From JACTOJ01 sp032335695 (GTDB lineage Bacteria > Bacillota > Clostridia > Clostridiales > Clostridiaceae), in the NCBI RefSeq assembly GCF_032335695.1, contig NZ_JACTOJ010000002.1, positions 248,001 to 312,000 on the forward strand: DNA of 64,000 bases. Direction: 5' to 3'. This document shows, piece after piece, positions 51,664-60,501 of this stretch (position 1 is the first letter of the stretch; every line of letters starts with the position of its first letter). Both the position numbers and the translations under genes were made by a program. The notes beneath the pieces were generated by a model that worked only from the letters and a program-made list of their open reading frames with translations, was not told the origin of the DNA and made no database searches.

Positions 51664-53337
51664 TTACTTACTATTCCAAAGTGATATTCTGTCTTTAGTT
51701 AACTGTGTCATAGCATCATCAGCCTTCTGAATTCCCATTGACTTTAAGTCACTCTGAATCTTATTCCAAGCAGAATCAAAATCAGCTGGTTTTCCAAGTA
51801 TAGTCTGTGTTATAGCTTTTTGTACGTAGTCATCAGCTTTTTTCTGTATGATTGAAAGATCACTAGAGCTGTCTATGCTGAATTCCCAAGCTTGTCCATG
51901 CTTAGACTGTCCGCCAAGATCTTTTGCTGTTGGGAACAAATCAGTCCAAAGCTTTGCATTATATGCTTTTAAAGTTTCTTTTTCAGCAGTATTGTAGCTT
52001 GCTGCAATGTTTTCTTCACTGTTAGTTGTGTAGTAGTTTCCTGTTGAATCCTTAGCTCCATCTCCTTGTTCTGGGAATGGATAAGGGTAAAGACCAACGC
52101 CTGTTTTCTTGCTGTAATCTTTGTCTGAGTTCTTCTTAGCAAGTTCATCTGCTGGTATAACTCTCTTGCCATTTTCAACCTTATAGTTAGTTCCTTCAAT
52201 TCCCCAGTTAGTAAGTACCTGTGCTTCATCAGATGCCATCCAATCTAAGAATTGGAATGCTCTCTCTTTGTTTTTAGAGTTCTTAGCAATTGCAACTCCC
52301 CAACCACCGCTGTAACCATAATCCTTAAGACTTGGATCTTTTTTGCTATCATCTACAGTTACTGCTAGAGGAGCATAAGTTCTTTCTGCTTTGTTAGCTG
52401 CTATAAGAGCTTTAGTTGCATCACCATAATCCCAGTTAGCATCAGATATTCCCAAAACTCTTCCAGAGGAAAGCTTTGAAATATAAGTATCATACTTTTG
52501 TGTAAATGCTTCTGGATCTAATATTCCATCTGCATTCATCTGATTCATCCATTTAAAATAAGTCTTTACTTCTGGAAGCTCAAACTTATAAGTAGCTTTT
52601 TGAGTTGAATCATCTATATACCACTGACCATCATCTGGCAATCCTGCTGCATATCCTGCTGGATTACCTACTGTTATAAGCCATCTGAAGGATTCACTTC
52701 CAACAAGAGACATACCAATGGTTTTCTGACCATCAATAGTAGGGTTTTTTGCAAGATAGCTCTTGAGAGCGTTTTCATAATCAGCAATAGTTTTTATCTT
52801 AGGATAATTCAAATCCTTTAGAACAGCATTTTGAAGCTGCAGTGTACCACTTGTGCTCCAAGTAGCTGTATGAACACCATTTGTTCCTACTGTATATATG
52901 GATTTGTCATTCAAGCTATATCTCAGTTTCTTTAACTGATCGCCATATAGCTTCTTTATGTTGTCTCCATCTTTGTTAATGTAATCATCTAATTTTTCAA
53001 GAGCTCCAGCATCCACAAGTTTACTTGTATCTCCCTTTGCATAAATCATGTCTGGATAGGTTCCACTGGCAATCATAAGTGGAATTGCTTGAGTATCTCC
53101 ACCAACTGGATGAGTATACTTTAAGGTTACTCCAGTTTTTTCTGTAATCTTTTTTGCTACTGGATCGGTAAAATCAATGTCTGTAGATAAGTCGGCATCA
53201 AAAATTGTCAAAGTAACCGGACTCTTGTCTTTAGATCCCTTAGTGTCTGTGTCTTTGGACTTACTTGAACATCCAACCATTGCAGTTGAAATAAGTGCCA
53301 CTGAAATCAATAAACTAATAATTTTGACTTTTTTCAT
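51664..53337 (-). CDS. Oligosaccharide-binding lipoprotein of the GH95 operon
   Basis: The 557-residue binding protein has a signal peptide, lipobox TAMVGC with lipidated Cys23, and a linker rich in Ser, Lys and Asp. The mature part reads LTIFDADLSTDIDFTDPVAKKITEKTG and ASGTYPDMIYAKGDTSKL, as in LplA-type proteins, with SGGWGVAIAKNSKNKERAFQFLDWM later. It is downstream of its two permeases rather than before them. Sugar specificity is inferred only from the GH95 gene, so fucosylated or L-galactosyl oligosaccharides are candidates. The ATG follows GGGGGAAAA. Confidence 0.92.
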   Translation of the reverse strand: MKKVKIISLLISVALISTAMVGCSSKSKDTDTKGSKDKSPVTLTIFDADLSTDIDFTDPVAKKITEKTGVTLKYTHPVGGDTQAIPLMIASGTYPDMIYAKGDTSKLVDAGALEKLDDYINKDGDNIKKLYGDQLKKLRYSLNDKSIYTVGTNGVHTATWSTSGTLQLQNAVLKDLNYPKIKTIADYENALKSYLAKNPTIDGQKTIGMSLVGSESFRWLITVGNPAGYAAGLPDDGQWYIDDSTQKATYKFELPEVKTYFKWMNQMNADGILDPEAFTQKYDTYISKLSSGRVLGISDANWDYGDATKALIAANKAERTYAPLAVTVDDSKKDPSLKDYGYSGGWGVAIAKNSKNKERAFQFLDWMASDEAQVLTNWGIEGTNYKVENGKRVIPADELAKKNSDKDYSKKTGVGLYPYPFPEQGDGAKDSTGNYYTTNSEENIAASYNTAEKETLKAYNAKLWTDLFPTAKDLGGQSKHGQAWEFSIDSSSDLSIIQKKADDYVQKAITQTILGKPADFDSAWNKIQSDLKSMGIQKADDAMTQLTKDRISLWNSK

Positions 53338-53399
53338 GATTTTCCCCCTATAATTTATTTTTATATAAAATAGGATATAAAAATTTATATCCTAAATTA

Positions 53400-54284
53400 T
53401 CAACTTTTAACTGCTCCTAAAGTCATACCAGAAACAAAGTATTTCTGCAGGAACGGATATACTATAAGAATTGGAACCGTAGCCACTATTGTAATAGCCA
53501 TCTTAATAGACTCTGGGTTTGTATTCATCTTATTCGTAGGAGAATTTGGATCCACTTTGTTAAGAGTATTCGCATTATCCAAAATCTTCATAAGTTCATA
53601 TTGAAGTGTGCTAAGTGAACTCTCCTGTCTGGCATATAAATAAGTATCAAACCAAGCATTCCACTGTCCAACTGCAACGAATAAAGCTACTGTAGCAATA
53701 ACTGGTAAGCAAAGAGGCAATATTATTTTATAAAATATTACAAAATCATTTGCTCCATCAATCATAGCAGATTCTTGAAGAGCTTCTGGTAAAGCATCCA
53801 TGAAAGATCTTATTATGATTACATTAAATATGCTTATAAGACCTGGAATTATATAGACCCAAAAGCTATTTATGAGCCCTACATTTTTTATAAGCATGAA
53901 CTCTGGTATAAGTCCGCCGCTTATATACATGGTGAATACAAATATAGCTGCTACAAATTTATTAAATACATAATCTTGTCTACTTAATGTGAAGGCAAGC
54001 ATACAGCTGCAAAATACTCCTAATACAGTACCTACCACTGTTCTTAATACTGACATAAAAAATGCATGTGGCAAATTACTGCTTCCAGAAAATATTTGAG
54101 AATAATTTGCTGTAGTAAGTTTTCTTGGAAGTATTCCTATTCCTCCTCTTACAGTATCTAAAGAATCATTAAAAGATACTGCGAGTATATGGAGAAACGG
54201 ATATACAGTGATAATCATAATAAATGTCATAATCAAGTATAAAATAATATCAAAGCCTGTTATTTTCTTAAAAATTTTAGACAC
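53400..54284 (-). CDS. Carbohydrate ABC permease, YtcP-like, of the GH95 operon
   Basis: The 294-residue permease has about six membrane helices. The EAA loop is QESAMIDGANDFVIFYKIILPLCLP, and the ending PFLQKYFVSGMTLGAVKS is typical of YtcP. It starts at GTG five bases after GGAGGGG. It is the second gene of the operon, 13 bases after the LplB-type permease. As in the other operon, no ATPase gene is present. Confidence 0.92.
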   Translation of the reverse strand: MSKIFKKITGFDIILYLIMTFIMIITVYPFLHILAVSFNDSLDTVRGGIGILPRKLTTANYSQIFSGSSNLPHAFFMSVLRTVVGTVLGVFCSCMLAFTLSRQDYVFNKFVAAIFVFTMYISGGLIPEFMLIKNVGLINSFWVYIIPGLISIFNVIIIRSFMDALPEALQESAMIDGANDFVIFYKIILPLCLPVIATVALFVAVGQWNAWFDTYLYARQESSLSTLQYELMKILDNANTLNKVDPNSPTNKMNTNPESIKMAITIVATVPILIVYPFLQKYFVSGMTLGAVKS

Positions 54285-54297
54285 TAAAACCCCTCCT

Positions 54298-55251
54298 TTA
54301 TATGATTCTTCCTTCTCCGCTTCTCTTAGCTACTTGGTTAGCAAAGATAAGTAATACGATACTAACTACTGATTTAAAAATACCTATAGCTGTACCGAAA
54401 GAATATCTAAACATTCCAATACCGTAATCTAATGCGTATTTATCAAGGACCAATGATTTATCAGCTACTATGTTATTACCTAAAAGCCACTGTTTTTCAA
54501 ATCCTATATTTATAAGATTTCCTATGCTCATTATAAGTAAAACAATTACTGTTGGTCTTATTCCAGGAAGAGTAATATGAATTATCTGCCTAAACCTATT
54601 TGCTCCATCAACTTTAGCTGCATCATACTGTTCTGTATCGATTCCAGTCATAGCGGCCAAATATATTATGGCGTTCCAACCAGTTTCTTTCCAAACATCT
54701 GAGCCAGTAACAATTCCCCAAAACCAATTAGGCTTGGTCATAAAATCTACAGGTTTAGAAAATAAATGTAGGTGCACTAATATTTCATTTACAGGACCTG
54801 TAGTTGACAGCATAGTAGTTACTATATTGGCTACTATTACCCAAGAAACAAAGTGTGGAAGATATGATACTGTTTGTACAAGTCTTTTAAACTTTACTCC
54901 TCTAAGTTCATTCAGAAATAATGCAAAAACTATAGGTATTAAAAAACCAAATATAATTCCTAAAATACTCATGGCCAAGGTATTTATCATTACCTTAGGA
55001 AACATATCATCTGAAAATAATTGTTTAAAATATTTAAGTCCTACCCATGTTTGATCAAACATAGATTGTCCAGGTTTATAATCTTGAAATGCCATGCTCC
55101 ATCCTGCTAATGGCAAATATTTAAATACAATTACCCATATTACAAAAGGTATCGACATAAGCATAAGATAACGCTGATCTTTTAATTTCTTTAGGGTTAT
55201 CTTTTTTTTCTTGCTAGTATTGACTGCTTGGATTTCTGTAGAAACGTTCAT
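54298..55251 (-). CDS. Carbohydrate ABC permease, LplB-like, of the GH95 operon
   Basis: The 317-residue permease has LMSIPFVIWVIVFKYLPLAGWSMAFQDYKP, typical of LplB, and the EAA loop YDAAKVDGANRFRQIIHITLPGIRP. It is the first gene of a six-gene minus-strand operon: permease, permease, binding protein, kinase, regulator, GH95. The ATG at 55251 follows TGGAGG; the longer frame eleven codons upstream has no ribosome site. A cre-like sequence lies about 30 bases before the start. Confidence 0.92.
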   Translation of the reverse strand: MNVSTEIQAVNTSKKKKITLKKLKDQRYLMLMSIPFVIWVIVFKYLPLAGWSMAFQDYKPGQSMFDQTWVGLKYFKQLFSDDMFPKVMINTLAMSILGIIFGFLIPIVFALFLNELRGVKFKRLVQTVSYLPHFVSWVIVANIVTTMLSTTGPVNEILVHLHLFSKPVDFMTKPNWFWGIVTGSDVWKETGWNAIIYLAAMTGIDTEQYDAAKVDGANRFRQIIHITLPGIRPTVIVLLIMSIGNLINIGFEKQWLLGNNIVADKSLVLDKYALDYGIGMFRYSFGTAIGIFKSVVSIVLLIFANQVAKRSGEGRII

Positions 55252-55279
55252 ATTATACCTCCATTTATATATTGTATAA

Positions 55280-55293
55280 AGCAATCGATTTCA
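55280..55293 (-). promoter_or_regulatory. Candidate CcpA (cre) site before the GH95 operon
   Basis: On the minus strand TGAAATCGATTGCT keeps the core CG and fits TGNAANCGNWNNCA except for the last base (A expected). It lies about 30 bases before the first permease start, where it could overlap the promoter or leader. Confidence 0.4.
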
Positions 55294-55498
55294 ATCTCTA
55301 AGTAGATAATATTACATCCTGGAGAAAACCTATACCCACAAAACTGTATATGTTTTCATAGAAAAATAGAGATGTTTGTCTTTTTTTATTTTTTTATGCC
55401 ATATACTATATCTTTCTTAGTACATATATCTAATTTCTAATGTATTTCATGTAAATTTTTTGGGGTATTTAACAATAAAATTTAACCATATAAAAAAA
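55294..55498. other. Intergenic region upstream of the GH95 operon
   Basis: AT-rich sequence of about 200 bases between the permease operon and the manA terminator. It must hold the operon promoter, read on the minus strand. I see no clear coding frame, no RNA gene and no confident -10/-35 pair. Confidence 0.5.
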
Positions 55499-55523
55499 GA
55501 AAAGCCCCTTATAGAGCTCTTCT
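55499..55523 (-). terminator. Terminator after manA
   Basis: agaaaagccc (55499-55508) pairs with gagctcttct (55514-55523), including G-U pairs, and the minus strand continues into seven T residues. It lies after the manA stop. Confidence 0.7.
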
Positions 55524-55558
55524 TACATAAATTATTAATTTTCAATTATTATTTAAAA

Positions 55559-56617
55559 CTATGCAGTTACCACTTGGCTAAGCACTTCTTCTTTTGAATA
55601 TCCTGCTTTCTCTAAAGGAGCTATAACATCTTTCTCTAAATTAGGAACGCAAGACTTTACAAGCTCTAATTTTCCGCTTATTTCATATTCCCCTAAAGCT
55701 GCAGGTATAAGAATTGATTGACCTCTCTTTATAGTTTCTTTTCCACCATTAAAACTTATTTCTCCTTCGCCATCAAAACAAGTATAAGTGAAAAATCTTT
55801 CTCCATCTGCATTTTCTTTAATAGTTCCATCTATAGAATACTTTTCTACTGAAAAATATTTATTTGCAACTAGGTACTTCTTACTGCTCTTATCATCTAG
55901 CTTAATTTCTAAAGGCTTCAATTTTCCTTTCACATTGCAGTTTTCAAAGTTTATTACATCTAAAGCCTTTTCTATATGAAGTGGTCTCTTATTTCCATTC
56001 TTATCTGTTCTATTATAGTCAAACACTCTATAGGTAGTATTTGAATTCTGCTGGATCTCAGCAATAAGTATTCCAGCTCCTATAGCATGAACAAGGCCTG
56101 CTGGTATATTAACTGCATCTCCAGTCTTTACTTCTATGTAGTTAAGGCAATCTTCTATTCTGTCTTCTTTTACAGCTTTAGCAAAGCTTTCTCTAGTTGT
56201 ACCAGGTTTAACTCCATAAACTATCTTAGCGCCTTCTTTAGCTTCAACTATGTACCACATTTCATTTTTGCCGTATTCTCCATTTTCATGGACTTGAGCA
56301 TATTCATCTTCAGGATGAACTTGCACGGATAATCTATCATTAGCGTCAATTAGTTTTATAAGAAGAGGAAATTTTTCTACATCTTTCTCTTCCAACTTAT
56401 ACCCTACTAAATCTCTTCCTAATTTTTTTATTAAAGCTGTTAAGGATATTCCCTTATATTCTCCATTAGCAACAATTCCTTCTCCGTCTGGATGGCCTGA
56501 TATTTCCCAGCTTTCTGCAACTATGCCTTCTGGTAAATCTTTCCCAAACTTTGCAAGCTCTCTGCCGCCCCAAATATAATCTTTATATACCGGTTCAAAT
56601 TTTAATGGATATAACAT
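55559..56617 (-). CDS. manA: Mannose-6-phosphate isomerase, class I
   Basis: ManA interconverts mannose 6-phosphate and fructose 6-phosphate in the cytoplasm, using zinc. The 352-residue Firmicutes-type protein shows PLKFEPVYKDYIWGGRELAKFG, the zinc-ligand segment LSVQVHPEDEYAQVHENGE, EMWYIVEA, and GDAVNIPAGLVHAIGAGILIAE. The N-terminal metal domain and C-terminal cupin are both present. It would feed mannose from beta-mannosidase activity (gene at 61582) into glycolysis. The ATG follows GGGAGG; a terminator follows the gene. Confidence 0.95.
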   Translation of the reverse strand: MLYPLKFEPVYKDYIWGGRELAKFGKDLPEGIVAESWEISGHPDGEGIVANGEYKGISLTALIKKLGRDLVGYKLEEKDVEKFPLLIKLIDANDRLSVQVHPEDEYAQVHENGEYGKNEMWYIVEAKEGAKIVYGVKPGTTRESFAKAVKEDRIEDCLNYIEVKTGDAVNIPAGLVHAIGAGILIAEIQQNSNTTYRVFDYNRTDKNGNKRPLHIEKALDVINFENCNVKGKLKPLEIKLDDKSSKKYLVANKYFSVEKYSIDGTIKENADGERFFTYTCFDGEGEISFNGGKETIKRGQSILIPAALGEYEISGKLELVKSCVPNLEKDVIAPLEKAGYSKEEVLSQVVTA

Positions 56618-56744
56618 TTAAATTACCTCCCACAAGATGTATTTACACGGTTATTATATCACTACACATGAAATTTTCATAATTAAAAAGTTTATTCCCT
56701 ACTTAGAAAAACATTGATGTAAAACTTCATTTATCAATATTCTT

Positions 56745-57755
56745 TTAAACCGCAGCCTTCTTTAAATATATCTTGCTTTGTTCGCTCCATGTCTCTCCAG
56801 GAGAAAGCATTCTGAAACCAGTTTCTTCTGCTGGCAAATTAATATTAGGAGCATTTATTGCCCAAGTTTGTGGCTCTGGGCACAAAAAATCAACAGTTTT
56901 TTCCCAGTTCCATACTGTCCAATCCTTATATTCATCTCCCACTTCATAGAATAGACTTATATTCTTATGTATGTCTGAAAGTATTGCTCCATGATACTCT
57001 TTTCCTGAAATATTCAATTTATTTACAGTATAGGGGGTATCTAGTGATATAGCAAAAGGCATCATTCCTTCTTCTCTATATTTCTTTTCCTCCTCACTTA
57101 AAGGAAGGTATTTCCCAGTAGGAAGCATCCTAGAGTTTACCTCCCACTTCTTATCAACTGATAATTTAAGCTTGTATTCCTCTTTTGAGCTTCCTTGGCA
57201 AAATGGGGTATTAAAAGCAGTATGGAAACCTAATCCAAAGGGCATTGCTTCTTTACTTTTATTTATGAAGCTTACCTTGTGGGTCAGGCCTTCTGAGCTT
57301 AATCTATAATTCAATTTACATTGAAATTCATGTTTAAAATAGCTATATATTGCATCATTAAATCTATTACTTTCAAAAACAGCTTCTATTTCCACAGCCT
57401 CTTCTTTTTCCAATATCTCCGCCTTTGTTACTGCAAATTGCTGCCTTATCAAAATCCCATGTATGTGGTTATTATTATTCACCTCATTTATTGGAAATTT
57501 ATATTCCTTTCCTTCAGCAGAAAATTTTCCATCTTCAATTCTGTTTGGTGGAAATAAAATAGGTATTCCATAGGCTTGAGGCATATCTGCTAAATCTTCA
57601 TAACTTTTAGGAGTTCTAAATATATCAACTCCAAGCTTTTTATTTTTAAGCTCAACTATATTAGCTCCCCAGCTTGGAAGCATAAGTGCCTCATATCCTC
57701 CAGCCTCGAAATATAATGCATCGTTTCCTAAAAATTTTCTTTTTTCTATATTCAT
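56745..57755 (-). CDS. Aldose 1-epimerase family protein
   Basis: The 336-residue beta-sandwich protein resembles galactose mutarotase-type epimerases: AYGIPILFPPNRIEDGKF near residue 61, NNNNHIHGILIRQQF with the catalytic His near 95, FGLGFHTAFNTPF with a second His, and a late TVWNWEKTVDFLCPEPQTWAINAPN. The expected role is interconverting alpha and beta sugar anomers, perhaps for galactose or another hexose released by the glycosidases. It starts at ATG after AAGGAGG. It stands between manA and the DUF1189 gene. Confidence 0.85.
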   Translation of the reverse strand: MNIEKRKFLGNDALYFEAGGYEALMLPSWGANIVELKNKKLGVDIFRTPKSYEDLADMPQAYGIPILFPPNRIEDGKFSAEGKEYKFPINEVNNNNHIHGILIRQQFAVTKAEILEKEEAVEIEAVFESNRFNDAIYSYFKHEFQCKLNYRLSSEGLTHKVSFINKSKEAMPFGLGFHTAFNTPFCQGSSKEEYKLKLSVDKKWEVNSRMLPTGKYLPLSEEEKKYREEGMMPFAISLDTPYTVNKLNISGKEYHGAILSDIHKNISLFYEVGDEYKDWTVWNWEKTVDFLCPEPQTWAINAPNINLPAEETGFRMLSPGETWSEQSKIYLKKAAV

Positions 57756-57792
57756 TTTCTTCCTCCTTCAATGGTTTAAAAAATATCCTAAT

Positions 57793-58542
57793 TTAAAAAT
57801 CATTCTTTCCAAGCGCTCTTATAACATAAACTGCCGCAATCATATAAATGTAAAAATAGTAATACATGCTTATGTTTATAAAAGGAAATAAAGATATTAT
57901 ACCTATTACTGCAATAGGCAGTGTCAAAGAATAAACAGATATTCTATAGGTCTCCTTAAATTTTAGTTTTGAGGGTCTCATTTTTTTAAATATTAATCCT
58001 ATTGCTCCAAACAATAATGAATAAATAAAGCTAAGACAAATAAAAATCACTAAAATTATTGCTGATAAAAGCAAAATAAAATATGGTATTGATCCTACTA
58101 CATTTCTTGCAGCTTGCTTATCTGTGTCACTGTTAAACATATCCCTATAAGGTATATTCATAATACTATTACCAGAGGTTTTTATTATCATACCATCCTC
58201 AGTCATAGCAAAAGCTTGTTTATATTTTTTAACTAAACTGTCACTTGATTTAACAGATGAATCAACTATTACTCCAACCCCATTTACCTCAGTAACTAAT
58301 TTTTCATTATTGTTAGTGCTAAGCTCACCATTTTGAATTTTAAATTCTGGCATTTTAGAATCATATACCTTAGGAATAGCTGAGAGCACTGTCATATATT
58401 TTTTCTGAAATGACAGGGAAACAAATAATCCAAAAACCACTGTAAGCAATAATAGATATCCTATTACCCTAGTCATTCTATATTTAACAACTTCCTTATA
58501 ATGCTTAATATTCGTTATGCTGCCAATAAAATCATTTATCAT
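57793..58542 (-). CDS. DUF1189-family membrane protein
   Basis: The 249-residue protein has one N-terminal membrane helix (VIGYLLLLTVVFGLFVSLSF), an extracellular domain of about 110 residues with IQNGELSTNNN and VIVDSS, and three or four C-terminal helices. This arrangement and these sequences match DUF1189, sometimes linked to maltose or sugar uptake gene regions in Firmicutes. Its function is unknown. The ATG at 58542 follows GGAAGGAG; the upstream in-frame start lacks one. Confidence 0.8.
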   Translation of the reverse strand: MINDFIGSITNIKHYKEVVKYRMTRVIGYLLLLTVVFGLFVSLSFQKKYMTVLSAIPKVYDSKMPEFKIQNGELSTNNNEKLVTEVNGVGVIVDSSVKSSDSLVKKYKQAFAMTEDGMIIKTSGNSIMNIPYRDMFNSDTDKQAARNVVGSIPYFILLLSAIILVIFICLSFIYSLLFGAIGLIFKKMRPSKLKFKETYRISVYSLTLPIAVIGIISLFPFINISMYYYFYIYMIAAVYVIRALGKNDF

Positions 58543-58905
58543 TATATTCTCCTTCCAAAAATCAGTAATAATTAATTGTACTATTGTTGTTAACCAATGC
58601 AATCATAAAATAAAATCCTTTACAAGCTATTATACATTATCTAAAATTTGTTTTCCATATCAAGCTGCAAGCTTACTGGATAATTTCATTTTTATATACA
58701 AAAATGAATTAAAAATTTGTTATTTGTTATAATAGACATGAATTGTGCGATTCTATTCACTTCCTTTAAATCATTTCGCCTGCATATGAATATTGTAAAA
58801 TTAAATTGCATTCAACTTTTTTTCATTAAACTATTTACTTTAAGTAAAATTATATATTATAATATATTTGATAATAATTATTAAATAATAATTGGAGGAA
58901 ATAAA
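58543..58905. other. Long intergenic region between DUF1189 and nitroreductase genes
   Basis: This 363-base AT-rich region has no convincing coding frame. It holds the nitroreductase promoter (see 58834-58863) and should hold the divergent promoter of the DUF1189 gene, which I could not place. No RNA gene is evident. Confidence 0.5.
58834..58863 (+). promoter_or_regulatory. Promoter and palindromic operator of the nitroreductase gene
   Basis: TTTACT (58834-58839) and TATAAT (58858-58863), 18 bases apart, form a plausible sigma-A promoter. Overlapping the -35 box, TTTACTT (58834-58840) and AAGTAAA (58842-58848) are perfect inverted copies around one T, suggesting a dimeric repressor, perhaps MarR- or HxlR-like. 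The regulator is not identified. Confidence 0.5.
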
Positions 58906-59643
58906 ATGAATGATACAATTAGATTGATACAAAATCATAGATCAATAAGAAATTATTTAGATAAAGATATTCCTGAAGAGGTATTAGATGAAATATTAAA
59001 AGCTTCTCAATCTATGCCGAATTCCATAAATGGTCAGCAGATCTCAGTTATAGTAGTTAAGGACAAAAAAAGGAAGAGCGAAATATCCGCTGCTTCTGGA
59101 AGTAACCCTTGGATTGATCAGGCTCCAGTATTTTTAATTTTTGTAGCAGACTTTTATAAAACTAATATAGCTGCATTAAAATCAGGTAAGAAACAAGTTA
59201 TACAAGAAAGCGTTGAAGGTACTCTAGCTGCTACTTTTGATGCTGGTCTTGCTATGGGAGGAGCTATAGTAGCCGCTGAATCTTTAGGGCTTGGTATTGT
59301 TCCTATAGGCGGCGTGAGAACTAATCCTGAAGAAATCATACGTCTCTTAGAACTTCCTGAGTATACTTTTCCTTTAGCTGGTCTAGTAATAGGCTATCCA
59401 GCTGATAACTCTGCTCTTAAGCCAAGACTTCCTCTAGAAAGCTTTGCTCACGAAGAAACTTACAATAAAGAAAAAGTTAAAGAAGCTATAGATACTTATG
59501 ATAAGGCTATGGAAGAATATTATACTAAGCGTGGAGACAAATCAACTAATTGGAGCAATCAAGTTTCCAGCATATATCAATTTGTTTACTTTCCAAAAGT
59601 ATACCCAACTATGAAAAAACAAGGTTTTTTGAATGACAAATAG
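58906..59643 (+). CDS. NfsA/FRP-type NAD(P)H nitroreductase
   Basis: The 245-residue FMN enzyme has the nitroreductase start IRLIQNHRSIRNYLDKDIPE, with the FMN-binding HRSIR, then SQSMPNSINGQQISVIVVKD, the central AGLAMGGAIVAAESLGLGIVPIGGVR, and GLVIGYPADNSALKPRLP. It belongs to the NfsA/flavin reductase-like group that reduces nitro compounds, quinones or flavins with NAD(P)H. It starts at ATG after TTGGAGG. Control by the palindrome upstream is likely. Confidence 0.92.
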   Translation: MNDTIRLIQNHRSIRNYLDKDIPEEVLDEILKASQSMPNSINGQQISVIVVKDKKRKSEISAASGSNPWIDQAPVFLIFVADFYKTNIAALKSGKKQVIQESVEGTLAATFDAGLAMGGAIVAAESLGLGIVPIGGVRTNPEEIIRLLELPEYTFPLAGLVIGYPADNSALKPRLPLESFAHEETYNKEKVKEAIDTYDKAMEEYYTKRGDKSTNWSNQVSSIYQFVYFPKVYPTMKKQGFLNDK

Positions 59644-59707
59644 TAACATTGACAAGCTATTGCTCTTTATAGTACATTAGCCTTATAAAATAGAAAAAGG
59701 TGATGCT

Positions 59708-60496
59708 ATGATTAAACTTATTGCTTCAGATATGGATGGAACTCTATTAGATGAAAATGGTAATCTTCCAAAAGATTTTTTTCACATCTTTAATATGCTG
59801 AAATCTAATGACATAATTTTTGCTGTAGCAAGCGGAAGGCAGTATGCTACATTAAAAAAGACTATGGATTCCATCAAAGATGACGTACTATTTATAGCAG
59901 AAAACGGCAGTTTAGTAGTTTACAAAAATAAAGAATTGTACTCTTGTTATATTGATAAAGAAAATGTTAATAAAATTATAGATGTATCTAGAAGCTTAGA
60001 TTCAGTTGAAGCTGTACTTTGCGGAAAGTATTGTGCATATACAGAGGCTAAAGATGAAAAGTTTATTAAAGAAATGAAAAAATATTATGCTAGTCTTGAA
60101 ATTGTAGATAATCTAAAGCAGGTTAAGGCTGACATAATAAAAATAGCTGTTTGTGATATGAATGATCCTTATTCCAACTCTTATCCTGCATATTTTAATA
60201 ATTTAAAGGACCAATTAAGTGTTGTAATTTCAGGTGCTATATGGGTGGACATAATGAATCCTAAAGCTAATAAAGGTGAAGCTATTAAATATATACTAGA
60301 TAAATTCAATATATCTTCAGAGGAGACTATGGCCTTCGGAGATTACTTTAATGATGTTGAAATGCTAAAAATAGCTGGACATAGTTATGCCATGGAGAAT
60401 GCTCCAGAAGGAGTAAAAAAGCATGCAAAATATATAGCTAAAAGCAATATTGAAAATGGCGTGCTGTCTGCTATAAAAGATAAGATATTAGCTTAA
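59708..60496 (+). CDS. Cof-type HAD-superfamily phosphatase
   Basis: The 262-residue cytoplasmic hydrolase begins IKLIASDMDGTLLDENG with the nucleophile Asp and acid-base Asp (D8, D10). Next are the threonine/serine motif VASGRQYATLKK, the lysine motif NPKANKGEAI and FGDYFNDVEMLKIAG with the two magnesium Asp residues. The C2b cap places it in the Cof group, which dephosphorylates sugar phosphates or other small metabolites; the substrate here is not predictable. It starts at ATG after AAAGGTGAT, 64 bases after the nitroreductase gene. Confidence 0.92.
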   Translation: MIKLIASDMDGTLLDENGNLPKDFFHIFNMLKSNDIIFAVASGRQYATLKKTMDSIKDDVLFIAENGSLVVYKNKELYSCYIDKENVNKIIDVSRSLDSVEAVLCGKYCAYTEAKDEKFIKEMKKYYASLEIVDNLKQVKADIIKIAVCDMNDPYSNSYPAYFNNLKDQLSVVISGAIWVDIMNPKANKGEAIKYILDKFNISSEETMAFGDYFNDVEMLKIAGHSYAMENAPEGVKKHAKYIAKSNIENGVLSAIKDKILA

Positions 60497-60501
60497 TAAA
60501 T

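Noticed and set aside
51969..52229. 86-residue minus-strand frame inside the GH95-operon binding-protein gene
   Set aside because: It is an overlapping frame of the same strand inside a confidently called gene; no ribosome site or family support.
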